Origin: Pseudomonadales bacterium
GTDB lineage: Bacteria; Pseudomonadota; Gammaproteobacteria; Pseudomonadales; Azotimanducaceae
Direction of reading: 5' to 3'
NCBI GenBank assembly: GCA_028285415.1
Contig: JANQPF010000009.1
Span: 1-64,000, forward strand
DNA: 64,000 bases
Shown here: positions 17,633-26,426 of the stretch, one piece after another
Numbering within the stretch: position 1 is the stretch's first letter
Layout: every line of letters begins with the position of its first letter
Notes under the pieces: generated by a model
What the model was told of the DNA's origin: nothing
Database searches by the model: none
The model's input: the letters and a program-made list of their open reading frames with translations, nothing else
Program-made: the position numbers and the translations under genes

Positions 17633-19150
17633 ATGTCGGGACATACGGAAAATCTCGCTGCAGCCGGGCAGTTTCTCAGACGCTTTGCGGACGAAACCAC
17701 CGGTCATTTCATCGACGGCCGGTTCGAGGTTCCCACCGGTGCTGAGACGTTCGACAACCTCACCCCGGTCGACAACAGCACCCTCGGCCGCGTGGCTCAG
17801 GGCACCGCAGAGGACGTTGACCGCGCCTGCGAGGCGGCACTGGCTGCGTTTGCTGAGTGGCGCGACATGCCGGGCGCCGCGCGCAAGAAGCTCTTGAACA
17901 ACTTCGCGGACAGGATTGTCGAGCGCGCGGAGGAGATTGCGCTGGTCGAATCCATGGACTGTGGCCAGCCCATCCGCTTCATGAAACAGGCTGCGATACG
18001 CGGCGCTGAAAACTTCCGCTTCTTCGCCGACAAGGCGCCCGAAGCCACCAACGGGCAGTCGCTCTACCAGGATCAGCACACGAACTTCACCATGCGCACG
18101 CCCGTGGGCCCCGTCGGTATCATCACGCCGTGGAACACCCCGTTCATGCTGGCAACCTGGAAAATCGCCCCCGCGCTGGCAGCCGGCTGCACCGTCGTCC
18201 ACAAACCGGCTGAGATGTCGCCGCTGTCTGCCATGATCCTTGCAGAGATTGCACATGCAGCCGGCATTCCCGACGGGGTCTGGAATACCGTCAACGGATT
18301 CGGCGAGGTGGCCGGCAAACGACTCACCGAGCATCCAGCCGTGCGCGCGGTTGCGCTGGTCGGAGAAAGTGCCACGGGCATGCACATCATGCGACAGGCT
18401 GCCGCCACCTTGAAACGGGTTCACTTTGAGCTTGGTGGCAAGAACCCCATCCTCGTTTTCGACGACGCGGACTTCGACCGGGCACTCGACGCGGTGGTAT
18501 TCATGATCTACAGCCTGAACGGCCAGCGCTGCACCTCGAGCTCGAGGCTCATCATTCAGAACGGCATCAAGGAGCGCTTCATGTCGGCGCTTGCCGAGCG
18601 CGTTGCCAATCTCTCCGTGGGACATCCCCTGGATCCAGCCACGGAGGTGGGTCCGCTCGTCAGCAGAGAGCACTTCGACAAAGTCATGAGCTACATGGAT
18701 ATCGCGGGTACTGACGGCGCGAACATCGCAGTGGGTGGCGTCGCTCGCGCGGATCTCGGCACTGGCAACTACGTGGCACCCACGCTCTTCACGGAAGCTG
18801 ACAACACGATGCGGATTGCCCGCGAAGAGATTTTCGGCCCGGTGTTGACGGCAATGACGTTCGACACGGAGGAAGAAGCGGTGATGCTTGCCAACGACAC
18901 GCCCTACGGCCTCGCCGGCTATGTCTGGACCACCGACACCGGGCGCACCATGCGACTCGCCAAACGCCTGGAGGCGGGTATGCTGTGGTTCAACTCGGAG
19001 AATAATCGAAACCTGCCATCACCTTTCGGCGGTATGAAAGCAAGCGGCGTTGGCCGCGACGGAGGTGACTACAGCTTCGACTTCTATATGGAAACCAAAA
19101 ACGTCTGTATCGCGCATGATCTGCACACCATGCCGGTACTCGGCCGCTGA
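17633..19150 (+). CDS. hpaE: Aldehyde dehydrogenase, 5-carboxymethyl-2-hydroxymuconate semialdehyde type
   Basis: This 505-residue NAD-dependent aldehyde dehydrogenase resembles HpaE. The fold marks are complete: TPWNTPFMLATWKIAPALAA (about 165), FELGGKNP with the general-base Glu (about 267) and GQRCTSSSRL with the catalytic Cys (about 300), then EIFGPVL near 400. HpaE oxidises the semialdehyde formed by ring cleavage of homoprotocatechuate. Its neighbours, an HpaR-type repressor upstream and hpaD 9 bases downstream, support this assignment over a betaine-aldehyde-type enzyme. An A/T-rich palindrome lies just upstream. Confidence 0.9.
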   Translation: MSGHTENLAAAGQFLRRFADETTGHFIDGRFEVPTGAETFDNLTPVDNSTLGRVAQGTAEDVDRACEAALAAFAEWRDMPGAARKKLLNNFADRIVERAEEIALVESMDCGQPIRFMKQAAIRGAENFRFFADKAPEATNGQSLYQDQHTNFTMRTPVGPVGIITPWNTPFMLATWKIAPALAAGCTVVHKPAEMSPLSAMILAEIAHAAGIPDGVWNTVNGFGEVAGKRLTEHPAVRAVALVGESATGMHIMRQAAATLKRVHFELGGKNPILVFDDADFDRALDAVVFMIYSLNGQRCTSSSRLIIQNGIKERFMSALAERVANLSVGHPLDPATEVGPLVSREHFDKVMSYMDIAGTDGANIAVGGVARADLGTGNYVAPTLFTEADNTMRIAREEIFGPVLTAMTFDTEEEAVMLANDTPYGLAGYVWTTDTGRTMRLAKRLEAGMLWFNSENNRNLPSPFGGMKASGVGRDGGDYSFDFYMETKNVCIAHDLHTMPVLGR

Positions 19151-19159
19151 GGAGATCGC

Positions 19160-20011
19160 ATGGGTAAGCTCGCTTACGCCGCCAAAATTACTCACGTTCC
19201 GTCCATGTACCTGTCCGAGCAGGACGGCCCGCACAAAGGCTGCCGCGACGCCGCCATTGCAGGACACTATGAGATATCCCGACGCTGCCGGGCGCTGGGC
19301 GTCGACACGATTGTCGTTTTCGATACCCATTGGCTGGTCAACAGCGGTTATCACATCAACAATGCGCCACATTTCAAAGGGATCTACACCAGCAACGAGC
19401 TGCCTCACTTCATCAAGAATCTGCCGTATGAATACGATGGCAACACACAGCTCGGTCAGGCGATTGCAGATGCCGCCACCGCCGCGGGTGTGCACACCCG
19501 TGCGCACGACGCGACCAGCCTTGCGCTCGAGTACGGCACGCTCGTGCCCATGCGCTACATGAACGAGGATCGTCACTTCAAGGTGGTCTCCGTCGCGGCA
19601 CTGCTGACGGTCCACAATCTCGAAGACAGTGCCACGTTCGGCCAAGCACTGCGCCGCGCGATCGAGGAGGAATATGACGGCACGGTAGCCATCTTCGCTT
19701 CCGGCTCGCTGTCACATCGTTTCGCTCAGAACGGCACCGCTGATGAGTACCTGCACAAAGTCTGGTCGCCGTTCCTCGAGGCGTTCGATCATCGCGTCGT
19801 CGACATGTGGCAGAACGGCGAGTGGGAGGATTTCTGCGCGCTGCTGCCGGAGTACGCCGAGAAGTGTCATGGTGAGGGTTTCATGCACGATACCGCTATG
19901 CTGCTCGGCGCACTGGGCTGGGATGCCTACGACGGGAAAGTCGAAATACTGAGCCCCTACTTCGGCAGCTCCGGAACCGGACAGATCAACGCGGAGTTCC
20001 CCGTCAGCTAG
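19160..20011 (+). CDS. hpaD: 3,4-dihydroxyphenylacetate 2,3-dioxygenase
   Basis: The 283-residue protein closely follows HpaD/HpcB of enteric bacteria: [12 protein letters not shown] at the N-terminus with the iron-binding His, [29 protein letters not shown] and [10 protein letters not shown], then a [14 protein letters not shown] ending. It is a class III (LigB-type) extradiol dioxygenase that opens the ring of homoprotocatechuate to 5-carboxymethyl-2-hydroxymuconate semialdehyde, the substrate of HpaE. AGGAGA precedes the ATG. The later pathway genes (isomerase, decarboxylase, hydratase, aldolase) do not follow; a monodirectional switch to isocitrate dehydrogenase comes next. Confidence 0.93.
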   Translation: MGKLAYAAKITHVPSMYLSEQDGPHKGCRDAAIAGHYEISRRCRALGVDTIVVFDTHWLVNSGYHINNAPHFKGIYTSNELPHFIKNLPYEYDGNTQLGQAIADAATAAGVHTRAHDATSLALEYGTLVPMRYMNEDRHFKVVSVAALLTVHNLEDSATFGQALRRAIEEEYDGTVAIFASGSLSHRFAQNGTADEYLHKVWSPFLEAFDHRVVDMWQNGEWEDFCALLPEYAEKCHGEGFMHDTAMLLGALGWDAYDGKVEILSPYFGSSGTGQINAEFPVS

Positions 20012-20078
20012 CCCGTCACCTCGAGTTCGTCACCCCACGACCGTCACGTGGATTTCACGCGGGCGTCGCAAATGCGGG

Positions 20079-20172
20079 TATACTACGCGCCCTAAATTCA
20101 GGCCGGTTCCAGCGGATTTTCAACCTCGTCGCCTCGGGAACCAGTGATAAGAACGATAGAGTCAGGAACCAA
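20079..20172 (+). promoter_or_regulatory. Probable promoter and leader of isocitrate dehydrogenase
   Basis: A strong -10 box TATACT lies at 20079-20084; the -35 is poor (TTTCAC at 20053-20058, spacing 20). The leader holds GGTTCC at 20105-20110 and GGAACC at both 20137-20142 and 20165-20170, the latter overlapping the ribosome site AGGAAC. GGTTCC could pair with either copy. Confidence 0.4.
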
Positions 20173-22416
20173 ATGACAGAACAGCTGAAGATTATTTATA
20201 CCCTCACGGACGAAGCTCCGGCCCTTGCCACCTACTCACTGCTGCCGTTCATCAAGAAATATACTGAAGCCGCGGACGTTACCGTCGAACTGAGCGACAT
20301 CTCCGTCGCCGCGCGGATTCTCGCAGCGTTTCCAGAGAACCTGAGTGACGAGCAACGGGTCCCTGATGCCCTTGCCGAACTCGGCGAGCTGACCAAAGAG
20401 CCTGGCGCCAACATCATCAAGCTGCCGAACATCAGCGCTTCGGTTCCACAGCTGATCGAAGCCATTGCCGAGCTTCAATCCCAGGGTTATGCCATTCCCG
20501 ACTATCCCGAAGAGCCTGCCAACGACGAAGAGCAGGTCATTCACGACCGCTACTCGACGGTGCTCGGCAGCGCAGTCAACCCGGTGCTGCGGGAAGGCAA
20601 TTCGGATCGTCGTGCACCCGCTTCCGTCAAAGCGTTTGCGCGCAAGCATCCTCATCCGATGGATAAGTGGAGCCAGGCGTCCAGCACCCACGTGGCTCAC
20701 ATGCGCGACGGCGATTTCTATCACTCCGAAAAATCGGTCACCGTGGAGCAAGCGGGCAACCTCAAGATTGAGCTCATTGCCGACGACGGCGCCGTCACCG
20801 TGGTCCGCGAAGCCGTGCCGGTCGAAGATGGCGAAGTTGTCGACGGCATGTTCATGAGCGTTGCGCGTCTGCGTAGATTTCTCGACGAAGAATACGAAGG
20901 CGCGCGGCGCGCCGACCTGCTGGCTTCCCTCCATATGAAAGCCACAATGATGAAAGTGTCCGATCCCATCATCTTCGGCCATGCCGTCGAGGTGTACTAT
21001 CAGGATGCGTTCGACAAGCATCGCGCCACCTTTGACGAGCTTGGCGTCAACCCGAACCTTGGCCTCGGCAGCGTGCTCGACAAAGTCGGCACCCTGTCCT
21101 TCTCGCTGAAGAACGAAATTGAGGCGGACCTGCGTAAATGTCACGAAAGCCGACCCGGGCTTGCGATGGTGGATTCCGACAAAGGCATCACCAACCTGCA
21201 CGTTCCCAGTGACATCATCGTCGACGCCTCCATGCCGGCCATGATCCGCGTCGGCGGCAAGATGTGGAGCGCTGACGGCAATCTGCGGGACACCAAGGCA
21301 ATCATCCCGGATTCCTGCTACGCGACGATTTACCTCGAGGTCATCAACTTCTGCAAACACCACGACGCGTTTGATCCCACCACCATGGGCACCGTGCAAA
21401 ACGTCGGCCTGATGGCGCAGAAGGCGGAAGAGTACGGTTCCCACGACAAAACGTTCGAGCTGCCCGCCGGTGGCACCGTGCGGGTCACCGACCAGGCCGG
21501 AAACGTGCTCATCGAGCATACGGGGCTCGAGAAAGGCGACATCTGGCGCATGTGTCAAACCAAGGACATTGCCATCCGCGACTGGGTGAAGCTGGCGGTG
21601 AACCGCAGCCGCGCGTCCGGAATACCGGTCGTCTTCTGGCTGGACAAGTACCGCGGCGACCCTGAACAGCGCGGGCACGACTCCCAGATCATCCAGAAAG
21701 TGCACAAGTACCTGGCGGAGCACGACACCGACGGTCTCGACATCCGCATCGAAAAACTGACGCTCGCCATGCGCCATACGCTGGAGCGTGCGCGTCACGG
21801 CGAAGACACAATTGCCGCTACCGGCAATGTGCTGCGGGACTATCTGACGGACCTCTTCCCCATCATGGAGCTCGGCACCAGCGCCAAGATGTACTCCATC
21901 GTGCCCCTGATGGCGGGCGGTGGTTTGTACGAAACCGGCGCCGGCGGTTCAGCACCCAAGCACGTGCAGCAGTTCGAAGCAGAAAATCATCTGCGATGGG
22001 ACTCGTTGGGAGAGTTTCTGGCCCTGACGGTGTCGTTGGAAGACATTGCTGCCAAAACGGGAAACAAGCAGGCACAAGTCCTGGCGGACGCTCTGGATGC
22101 GGCAACGGCAAAACTCCTGGACAACAACAAATCGCCATCGCGCAAAACCGGCGAACCGGACAACCGGGCGAGCCACTACTATCTCGGTATGTACTGGGCG
22201 GAAGCGTTGGCCGCTCAGGACGACGATGCCGCCCTCAAAGCAGAGTTTGCCCCGCTCGCAAAAGCGCTTGCTGACAATGAAACGCAGATCATCAAGGAGC
22301 TCGTCGACATTCAGGGCGGGCCGGTGGACGTCGGCGGATATTACCGTCCCGATCCTGCCAAGGCGGACGCTGAGATGCGCCCGAGTGCCACCCTGAACGC
22401 CATTCTCGAAGGCTAG
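20173..22416 (+). CDS. icd: Monomeric NADP-dependent isocitrate dehydrogenase
   Basis: The 747-residue enzyme is of the monomeric isocitrate dehydrogenase type (about 740 residues in Azotobacter and Corynebacterium), unrelated in length to the 415-residue dimeric Icd. Typical stretches are [20 protein letters not shown] at the start, [25 protein letters not shown]-like region at about 178-184, [20 protein letters not shown] and [22 protein letters not shown]. It makes 2-oxoglutarate and NADPH in the TCA cycle. It appears to be a single-gene unit with its own promoter and a hairpin terminator shared with the convergent cupin-type gene. Confidence 0.97.
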   Translation: MTEQLKIIYTLTDEAPALATYSLLPFIKKYTEAADVTVELSDISVAARILAAFPENLSDEQRVPDALAELGELTKEPGANIIKLPNISASVPQLIEAIAELQSQGYAIPDYPEEPANDEEQVIHDRYSTVLGSAVNPVLREGNSDRRAPASVKAFARKHPHPMDKWSQASSTHVAHMRDGDFYHSEKSVTVEQAGNLKIELIADDGAVTVVREAVPVEDGEVVDGMFMSVARLRRFLDEEYEGARRADLLASLHMKATMMKVSDPIIFGHAVEVYYQDAFDKHRATFDELGVNPNLGLGSVLDKVGTLSFSLKNEIEADLRKCHESRPGLAMVDSDKGITNLHVPSDIIVDASMPAMIRVGGKMWSADGNLRDTKAIIPDSCYATIYLEVINFCKHHDAFDPTTMGTVQNVGLMAQKAEEYGSHDKTFELPAGGTVRVTDQAGNVLIEHTGLEKGDIWRMCQTKDIAIRDWVKLAVNRSRASGIPVVFWLDKYRGDPEQRGHDSQIIQKVHKYLAEHDTDGLDIRIEKLTLAMRHTLERARHGEDTIAATGNVLRDYLTDLFPIMELGTSAKMYSIVPLMAGGGLYETGAGGSAPKHVQQFEAENHLRWDSLGEFLALTVSLEDIAAKTGNKQAQVLADALDAATAKLLDNNKSPSRKTGEPDNRASHYYLGMYWAEALAAQDDDAALKAEFAPLAKALADNETQIIKELVDIQGGPVDVGGYYRPDPAKADAEMRPSATLNAILEG

Positions 22417-22437
22417 CAAACCCCGGGCAGCGCACAT

Positions 22438-22463
22438 GAAGACAGCGGATCTGCGCTGTCTTC
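22438..22463. terminator. Bidirectional hairpin between icd and a cupin-like gene
   Basis: Perfect 10-base arms GAAGACAGCG (22438-22447) and CGCTGTCTTC (22454-22463) enclose a 6-base loop. The hairpin sits between convergent stop codons and is followed only by a weak T stretch on either side. Confidence 0.65.
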
Positions 22464-22466
22464 GCT

Positions 22467-22997
22467 TCAGGGAATGCAGACCCCCTCGGTAAAGTCGTAC
22501 TTGAAATGCGGATCCCCGGCGACCCGCCCGTCTGCGTGAACAATGTGCGTGCACGGGCTGGCAATGTCGATGAAGTCCTGCACCGTCAGGTACCCGATCA
22601 CTTCGCTGTGCGGATCCGCTGCAGCATGATTCTGCAGCAGGACTTCGCTGTCGCTCTCGAAAATACCTCTGGCCTCGAACCCTTCGGGGCAATCACTGAA
22701 AGGGGTATGAAACGAACCTGCCGCTTCATAAGAAAACATGCCGTTGTCGACCCGATTGGTCCCTTCCCGGTAGCCAAACCAGCCTTTGGTGGTGAACGAC
22801 ATGGCACGACAGACGTGAAAGTGTGAAGGGAAATCCGGGGCGCCGGGATCCATCCGGAACGCATAAGCGACCGTATTTGTAGGGACGTGGACGGTCAACG
22901 CCTTGAAGTAGGACCCTTCAGCCACCTCCACCCAGTCGAGATCATTCGCCTGTATATCGGCGGTGATGCGCTCCAGCTGTGCCAGTCCCAGCCCCAT
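22467..22997 (-). CDS. Cupin-like protein of unknown function
   Basis: The 176-residue protein starts at ATG 22997 behind GGGAGGGAG. The region FPSHFHVCRAMSFTTKGWFGYREG looks like a cupin first motif (His-x-His followed by Gly-rich strand), and DPHSEVIGYLTV may lie on a later strand. No signal peptide. It follows another cupin-like gene by 25 bases at the end of an SRPBCC/ArsR-led operon. I cannot name a reaction; a small metal-dependent oxygenase, isomerase or binding protein are all possible. Confidence 0.7.
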   Translation of the reverse strand: MGLGLAQLERITADIQANDLDWVEVAEGSYFKALTVHVPTNTVAYAFRMDPGAPDFPSHFHVCRAMSFTTKGWFGYREGTNRVDNGMFSYEAAGSFHTPFSDCPEGFEARGIFESDSEVLLQNHAAADPHSEVIGYLTVQDFIDIASPCTHIVHADGRVAGDPHFKYDFTEGVCIP

Positions 22998-23022
22998 TGT
23001 TCTCCCTCCCGTGCCCCGAGCT

Positions 23023-23922
23023 TCAGAGACGCGCCTCCATGTAGCTCGGGTTGATCTCAAACGCAGCCACAAAATCATACGCTGAATCTGCTGAGCCGTC
23101 GTCGCCACCCTGCCAGCCATGCCATGGGTATTGCACCGCCCCGTTCTCCCGCAGCACCGGCAGACCGGAGGCATCCCGATCGTAGAAAGGACCGTGCTCA
23201 TCCCCCAGCCCCATCACAAACCGCTCGCGTTCATCGGCGCCCGGTTCTGGCGTGCGATACATACCGCTCTGCTCCGTAGCGGCCGCAAGCACCCAATGGA
23301 CTTCCGCGAACGCGGGCGCCATCGGCGAAGGCGCGTGGGCGTGGTTGTGAGTAGACAGATCTACCCCTTTGCCGCAGGTCCAAGGATTGACATACACAAT
23401 CTCGTCATCGTGTTCGTCGAGCACATGTATACCGCTCGCCATGTAGCAGTCTTTGCCATCGAAGTAGTCCGTAATCCCGGCAAACTTTGCGTCGAATCGC
23501 TGCCAGACGAGCGCATGGCTGAGCGGACCTTCGAACGTAAGGCTGGCCATATCCGTGATCATCTCTGCCGCGTCTTCCGCAAGGCTCATCAGCATGAAGA
23601 GCGCGCCGTCTTCCCCCGCAACGAGCTCATCCACATCGATTCCGGTTGCACGCACGGCAAACGGCGCCGCCAGGCACGACCGCTCGAGATTGGCGATCCT
23701 ACCGATAACAACTTTGACAAAGTGCCGGCCACCACCAAGCGTCAGCGTTTCGTTCGCGCCCAGCCGAAAGAGCTGCAGACGCCGCCCACCGGTCACCCAT
23801 ACCGGCGATTGCTGGAGCGGTTCTGATGTATGCAGATCGAAGTAGACGTTGATGCCGCCGCGCGGGTTGTCCGCCGCTACCGGTGTATTGAAGTCGTCCA
23901 GCCGTTGCACGCTCACCCCCAT
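23023..23922 (-). CDS. Cupin-like protein, probable two-half architecture
   Basis: The 299-residue protein begins at ATG 23922. Its second half contains a dense His cluster (STHNHAHAP, about 197-205), then APAFAEVHWVLA, which look like cupin metal ligands; the N-terminal half (GRRLQLFRLGANETLTLGGG, HFVKVVIG) is also beta-rich. It lies between the ArsR gene (22 bases upstream) and the smaller cupin-like gene and is expected to be on the same transcript. I do not recognise a characterised family, and no signal peptide is present. Confidence 0.7.
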   Translation of the reverse strand: MGVSVQRLDDFNTPVAADNPRGGINVYFDLHTSEPLQQSPVWVTGGRRLQLFRLGANETLTLGGGRHFVKVVIGRIANLERSCLAAPFAVRATGIDVDELVAGEDGALFMLMSLAEDAAEMITDMASLTFEGPLSHALVWQRFDAKFAGITDYFDGKDCYMASGIHVLDEHDDEIVYVNPWTCGKGVDLSTHNHAHAPSPMAPAFAEVHWVLAAATEQSGMYRTPEPGADERERFVMGLGDEHGPFYDRDASGLPVLRENGAVQYPWHGWQGGDDGSADSAYDFVAAFEINPSYMEARL

Positions 23923-23944
23923 CGTTGCCCGCTGAGGGGTTGTA

Positions 23945-24280
23945 TCAGTCTTCGACGAACGCCTGCAAGCGCTGTAGCGCTGCATCCCACTGGTCGGCCA
24001 CGTCGTGCAGATACGCCCGGGCAGCGTGCAGCTGCTCCGAGGTACCCACATAGCGCCGTTCCCGACCCACCTTGTCACCCCGCACGAGGCCCGCGCCTTC
24101 CAGCACTTTGAGGTGCTTGGTGACCCCCTGATGCGACAGGCCAAGGCCTTCGGCCAGCTGGGCGATGGAGCGCGGCTCACCCTGACCCAGGCGATGCACC
24201 AGCTGTATTCTGGTGACATCGCCCAGGGCGGCAAACACGGGGGTGAGCTGCTCGGCAGCGCTAAGATCAGGACTCGACAT
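23945..24280 (-). CDS. ArsR-family transcriptional regulator
   Basis: The 111-residue winged-helix protein has PVFAALGDVTRIQLVHRLGQG, the helix-turn-helix IAQLAEGLGLSHQGVTKHLKVLEGAGLV and a wing with GRERRYVG, all typical of ArsR. No Cys metal site is visible, which fits the ArsR branch paired with SRPBCC proteins rather than metal sensors. Its ATG at 24280 lies inside the 3' end of the SRPBCC gene (14-base overlap), a common arrangement. It probably represses its own operon through the two palindromes upstream of the SRPBCC gene. Confidence 0.92.
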   Translation of the reverse strand: MSSPDLSAAEQLTPVFAALGDVTRIQLVHRLGQGEPRSIAQLAEGLGLSHQGVTKHLKVLEGAGLVRGDKVGRERRYVGTSEQLHAARAYLHDVADQWDAALQRLQAFVED

Positions 24281-24755
24281 AGGCGGTAATGTTCCCGACT
24301 TGAGCGTCCCAGCCTTCGGTATTGCGCTGGAACGAACGCTCACCCCAGGCTTCAGGCAGGCTGGCGAAGCCGCTTTCGCGAATGGTCAAATGCGTGCCGG
24401 TGGCAGAGGGTGCAAGCGTAAACTCCACCAGCGTGTGGCCGGCATCTTCATCAAGAAGCACCGCACCGGTGTCACCTGGCGACCAGACGAAGGCAAAGTA
24501 GCGTTCCGGCTCTATGGCTTTGATCAGCTTCTGCCACACGATACCCTCAGCACCCGGATAGGTGCCGCGGCAGTTGTTGTGCTCGCCCACGACAAAATCC
24601 CCTTCCACTTCGCAGCGAAACCATTGGCCAAACCGCCGGGCATCCGCAATCGCTCGCCAGACCTTGTCCTGCGGGGCACGTAAGTCGATCTCGCGCACAA
24701 TCTCGTCGTTTACTGCTGCTTGTTCTGATTGTTCTGATTGTCGTTCTGGTGTCAT
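24267..24755 (-). CDS. SRPBCC (AHSA1-type) domain protein
   Basis: The 162-residue protein opens with a Ser/Gln/Glu-rich tail and then follows the SRPBCC/AHSA1 pattern: IVREIDLRAPQDKVWRAIAD, FGQWFRCEVEGDF, WQKLIKAIEPERYFAFVW and HLTIRESGFASLP. Such helix-grip proteins bind hydrophobic ligands, and they are often encoded with an ArsR repressor. The ATG at 24755 is preceded by AAGGAGAG. It is the first gene of the operon and is preceded by two matched inverted repeats. Confidence 0.9.
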   Translation of the reverse strand: MTPERQSEQSEQAAVNDEIVREIDLRAPQDKVWRAIADARRFGQWFRCEVEGDFVVGEHNNCRGTYPGAEGIVWQKLIKAIEPERYFAFVWSPGDTGAVLLDEDAGHTLVEFTLAPSATGTHLTIRESGFASLPEAWGERSFQRNTEGWDAQVGNITAYVES

Positions 24756-24777
24756 CTGACTCTCCTTCCATCTATTT

Positions 24778-24838
24778 ACAACCATAAGGTTGTATAACCT
24801 TACACAAGGAGAGATTTATATACAACCCATTAGTTGTA
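24778..24838. promoter_or_regulatory. Two matched operator palindromes upstream of the SRPBCC-ArsR operon
   Basis: ACAACC-ATAA-GGTTGT occupies 24778-24793 and TACAAC-CCATTA-GTTGTA occupies 24821-24838; their ACAAC...GTTGT cores are centred 44 bases apart, about four helical turns. AAGGTT (24786-24791) also pairs with AACCTT (24796-24801). Placement just upstream of the operon start fits ArsR autoregulation. Confidence 0.65.
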
Positions 24839-24849
24839 TTTAATCGACG

Positions 24850-26424
24850 TCAGATTTGTCGGCCGCTCGCAGACCAGGCGGCTTCGCGCAGGACCTTTTT
24901 GTCGATCTTGCCAACCGGTGTGCGCGGGAAATCGTCGACGAACTCAATGCGCTTGGGCGCTTTCACGCCGCCGATGGCCTCCCGCGCAGCCGCCATCAGC
25001 TCCAATTCGGTGAGACTGGCACCAGGCGCGAGTATGACCTGGGCGGCAACGGCTTCTCCCCACTTTTCGTCCGGTACACCGAAGACGACCGCAAGCTGTA
25101 CGCCGGGAATGGTCATGAGCGCATGCTCCACCTCCGACGAATAGACGTTGAAGCCACCGGTAATGATCATGTCCTTCTTGCGGTCGACCACGTAGAGATA
25201 TCCCTCCTCGTCGAGGTAGCCGATGTCACCCGTGAGATGCCAGCCGTTGACGCGAATCTTCGCCGTCTCCTCCGGATCCCGGTAGTAGCCCTCTGAGACC
25301 ATAGGACCCTTGACCGCAATCTCACCGCGCTCGCCGCTGGGTAACTCACGGCCGGCTTCGTCGACAATGCCGAGCTCACTGATGACGGTGGCACGGCCGA
25401 CGCTGCGCAAACGTCCTTCAGCCACCTCCCCGCGGACGTCATTGCCCACGAAGTGCTCTTCGGGCTGCAGCCGCGCAATGAACATAGGACATTCCGTCTG
25501 ACCGAAACCACCACGCATCACCGGGCCAATACGCGTCAGCGCTTCTTTCAGACGCGCCGTCGACATCGGCGCCGAACCGTAGCTGACCGACACCAGCGAG
25601 GAGAGATCAAACTCTTCCAGATTCGGCTGATCGAGCAGCGCATAGATGCCGGTTGGCGGCAGGAAGAAATCCGTAATGCCCTCCGCCTGCACCGTATTGA
25701 GAACCACCTGTGGATCCACCGCCTCGAGAATGACGAAGCGCGAGCCGCTCGAAAGACCGCAGATGGCAATCCGTCCGCCGACGTGGGTCATGGGTGCTGC
25801 ACAAAGCACAACCGGGCGGCGTCCTTCGTTCATGCTCCGGGTGCCATATTCCAGCGCACAGAAGTTACGGTGACTGAGCATGACCCCCTTGGGCAGACCC
25901 GTTGTGCCACCCGTAAGCGGAATCGTCACGAGATCGGTGGGTTCGACATCGACCACGGGCGCGCTATCCGGCGCTTTTTCGATCCATGCCCGTACGTCGG
26001 GGTAGTTGTGCGGCGTCCCGTCCAGACAGACAACCAGCGTCTCATCTGTAACAAACTCTCCCACTGGTCGGCCGAACGCCGCTTGAAAGAAGACGACGTC
26101 GGAACCGAATTTCTCCAATATCGCGACGTTGTCCTGCTCGGAGTTGCGCGGGTTGATGGGTATCCAGGTACCGCCGGCCCGGACAATCCCGAGCGTGGCG
26201 ATGAACGTCCAGGCGGAGTTCAGACTGTAGACCGCCCCCTTCATCCCGGGCCGGAAGCCCTGCCCAATCAGCCGATTGGCGATTCGGGCCGAAAGATCGC
26301 CCACTTCCCGGTAAGTGAAGCGCTCTTCCTTGAAGCACACACACTCGTCCGCCGCGAAACGGTCGAAAGCTTCGGTCAATGTGGGTAGGAGTGAACGATT
26401 GAAATCGGGTAGCTGACTTTCCAT
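24850..26424 (-). CDS. Acyl-CoA synthetase (AMP-dependent ligase)
   Basis: The 524-residue enzyme has the adenylation signature IPLTGGTTGLPKGVMLSH (about 170-187), GGFGQTECPMF, GWHLTGDIGYLDEEGYLYVVDRKKDMI split over the hinge, and the C-terminal catalytic Lys in RTPVGKIDKK (about 510). It converts a carboxylic acid to its CoA thioester. The ATG at 26424 sits 2 bases after the stop of the upstream gene. It is the last gene of the eight-gene operon and presumably activates the acid that the operon degrades. Fatty, alicyclic or dicarboxylic substrates are all possible. Confidence 0.93.
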   Translation of the reverse strand: MESQLPDFNRSLLPTLTEAFDRFAADECVCFKEERFTYREVGDLSARIANRLIGQGFRPGMKGAVYSLNSAWTFIATLGIVRAGGTWIPINPRNSEQDNVAILEKFGSDVVFFQAAFGRPVGEFVTDETLVVCLDGTPHNYPDVRAWIEKAPDSAPVVDVEPTDLVTIPLTGGTTGLPKGVMLSHRNFCALEYGTRSMNEGRRPVVLCAAPMTHVGGRIAICGLSSGSRFVILEAVDPQVVLNTVQAEGITDFFLPPTGIYALLDQPNLEEFDLSSLVSVSYGSAPMSTARLKEALTRIGPVMRGGFGQTECPMFIARLQPEEHFVGNDVRGEVAEGRLRSVGRATVISELGIVDEAGRELPSGERGEIAVKGPMVSEGYYRDPEETAKIRVNGWHLTGDIGYLDEEGYLYVVDRKKDMIITGGFNVYSSEVEHALMTIPGVQLAVVFGVPDEKWGEAVAAQVILAPGASLTELELMAAAREAIGGVKAPKRIEFVDDFPRTPVGKIDKKVLREAAWSASGRQI

Positions 26425-26426
26425 GC

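Noticed and set aside
20236-21798. 520-residue minus-strand frame
   Set aside because: It is the antisense shadow of the monomeric isocitrate dehydrogenase, which matches its family along its full length.
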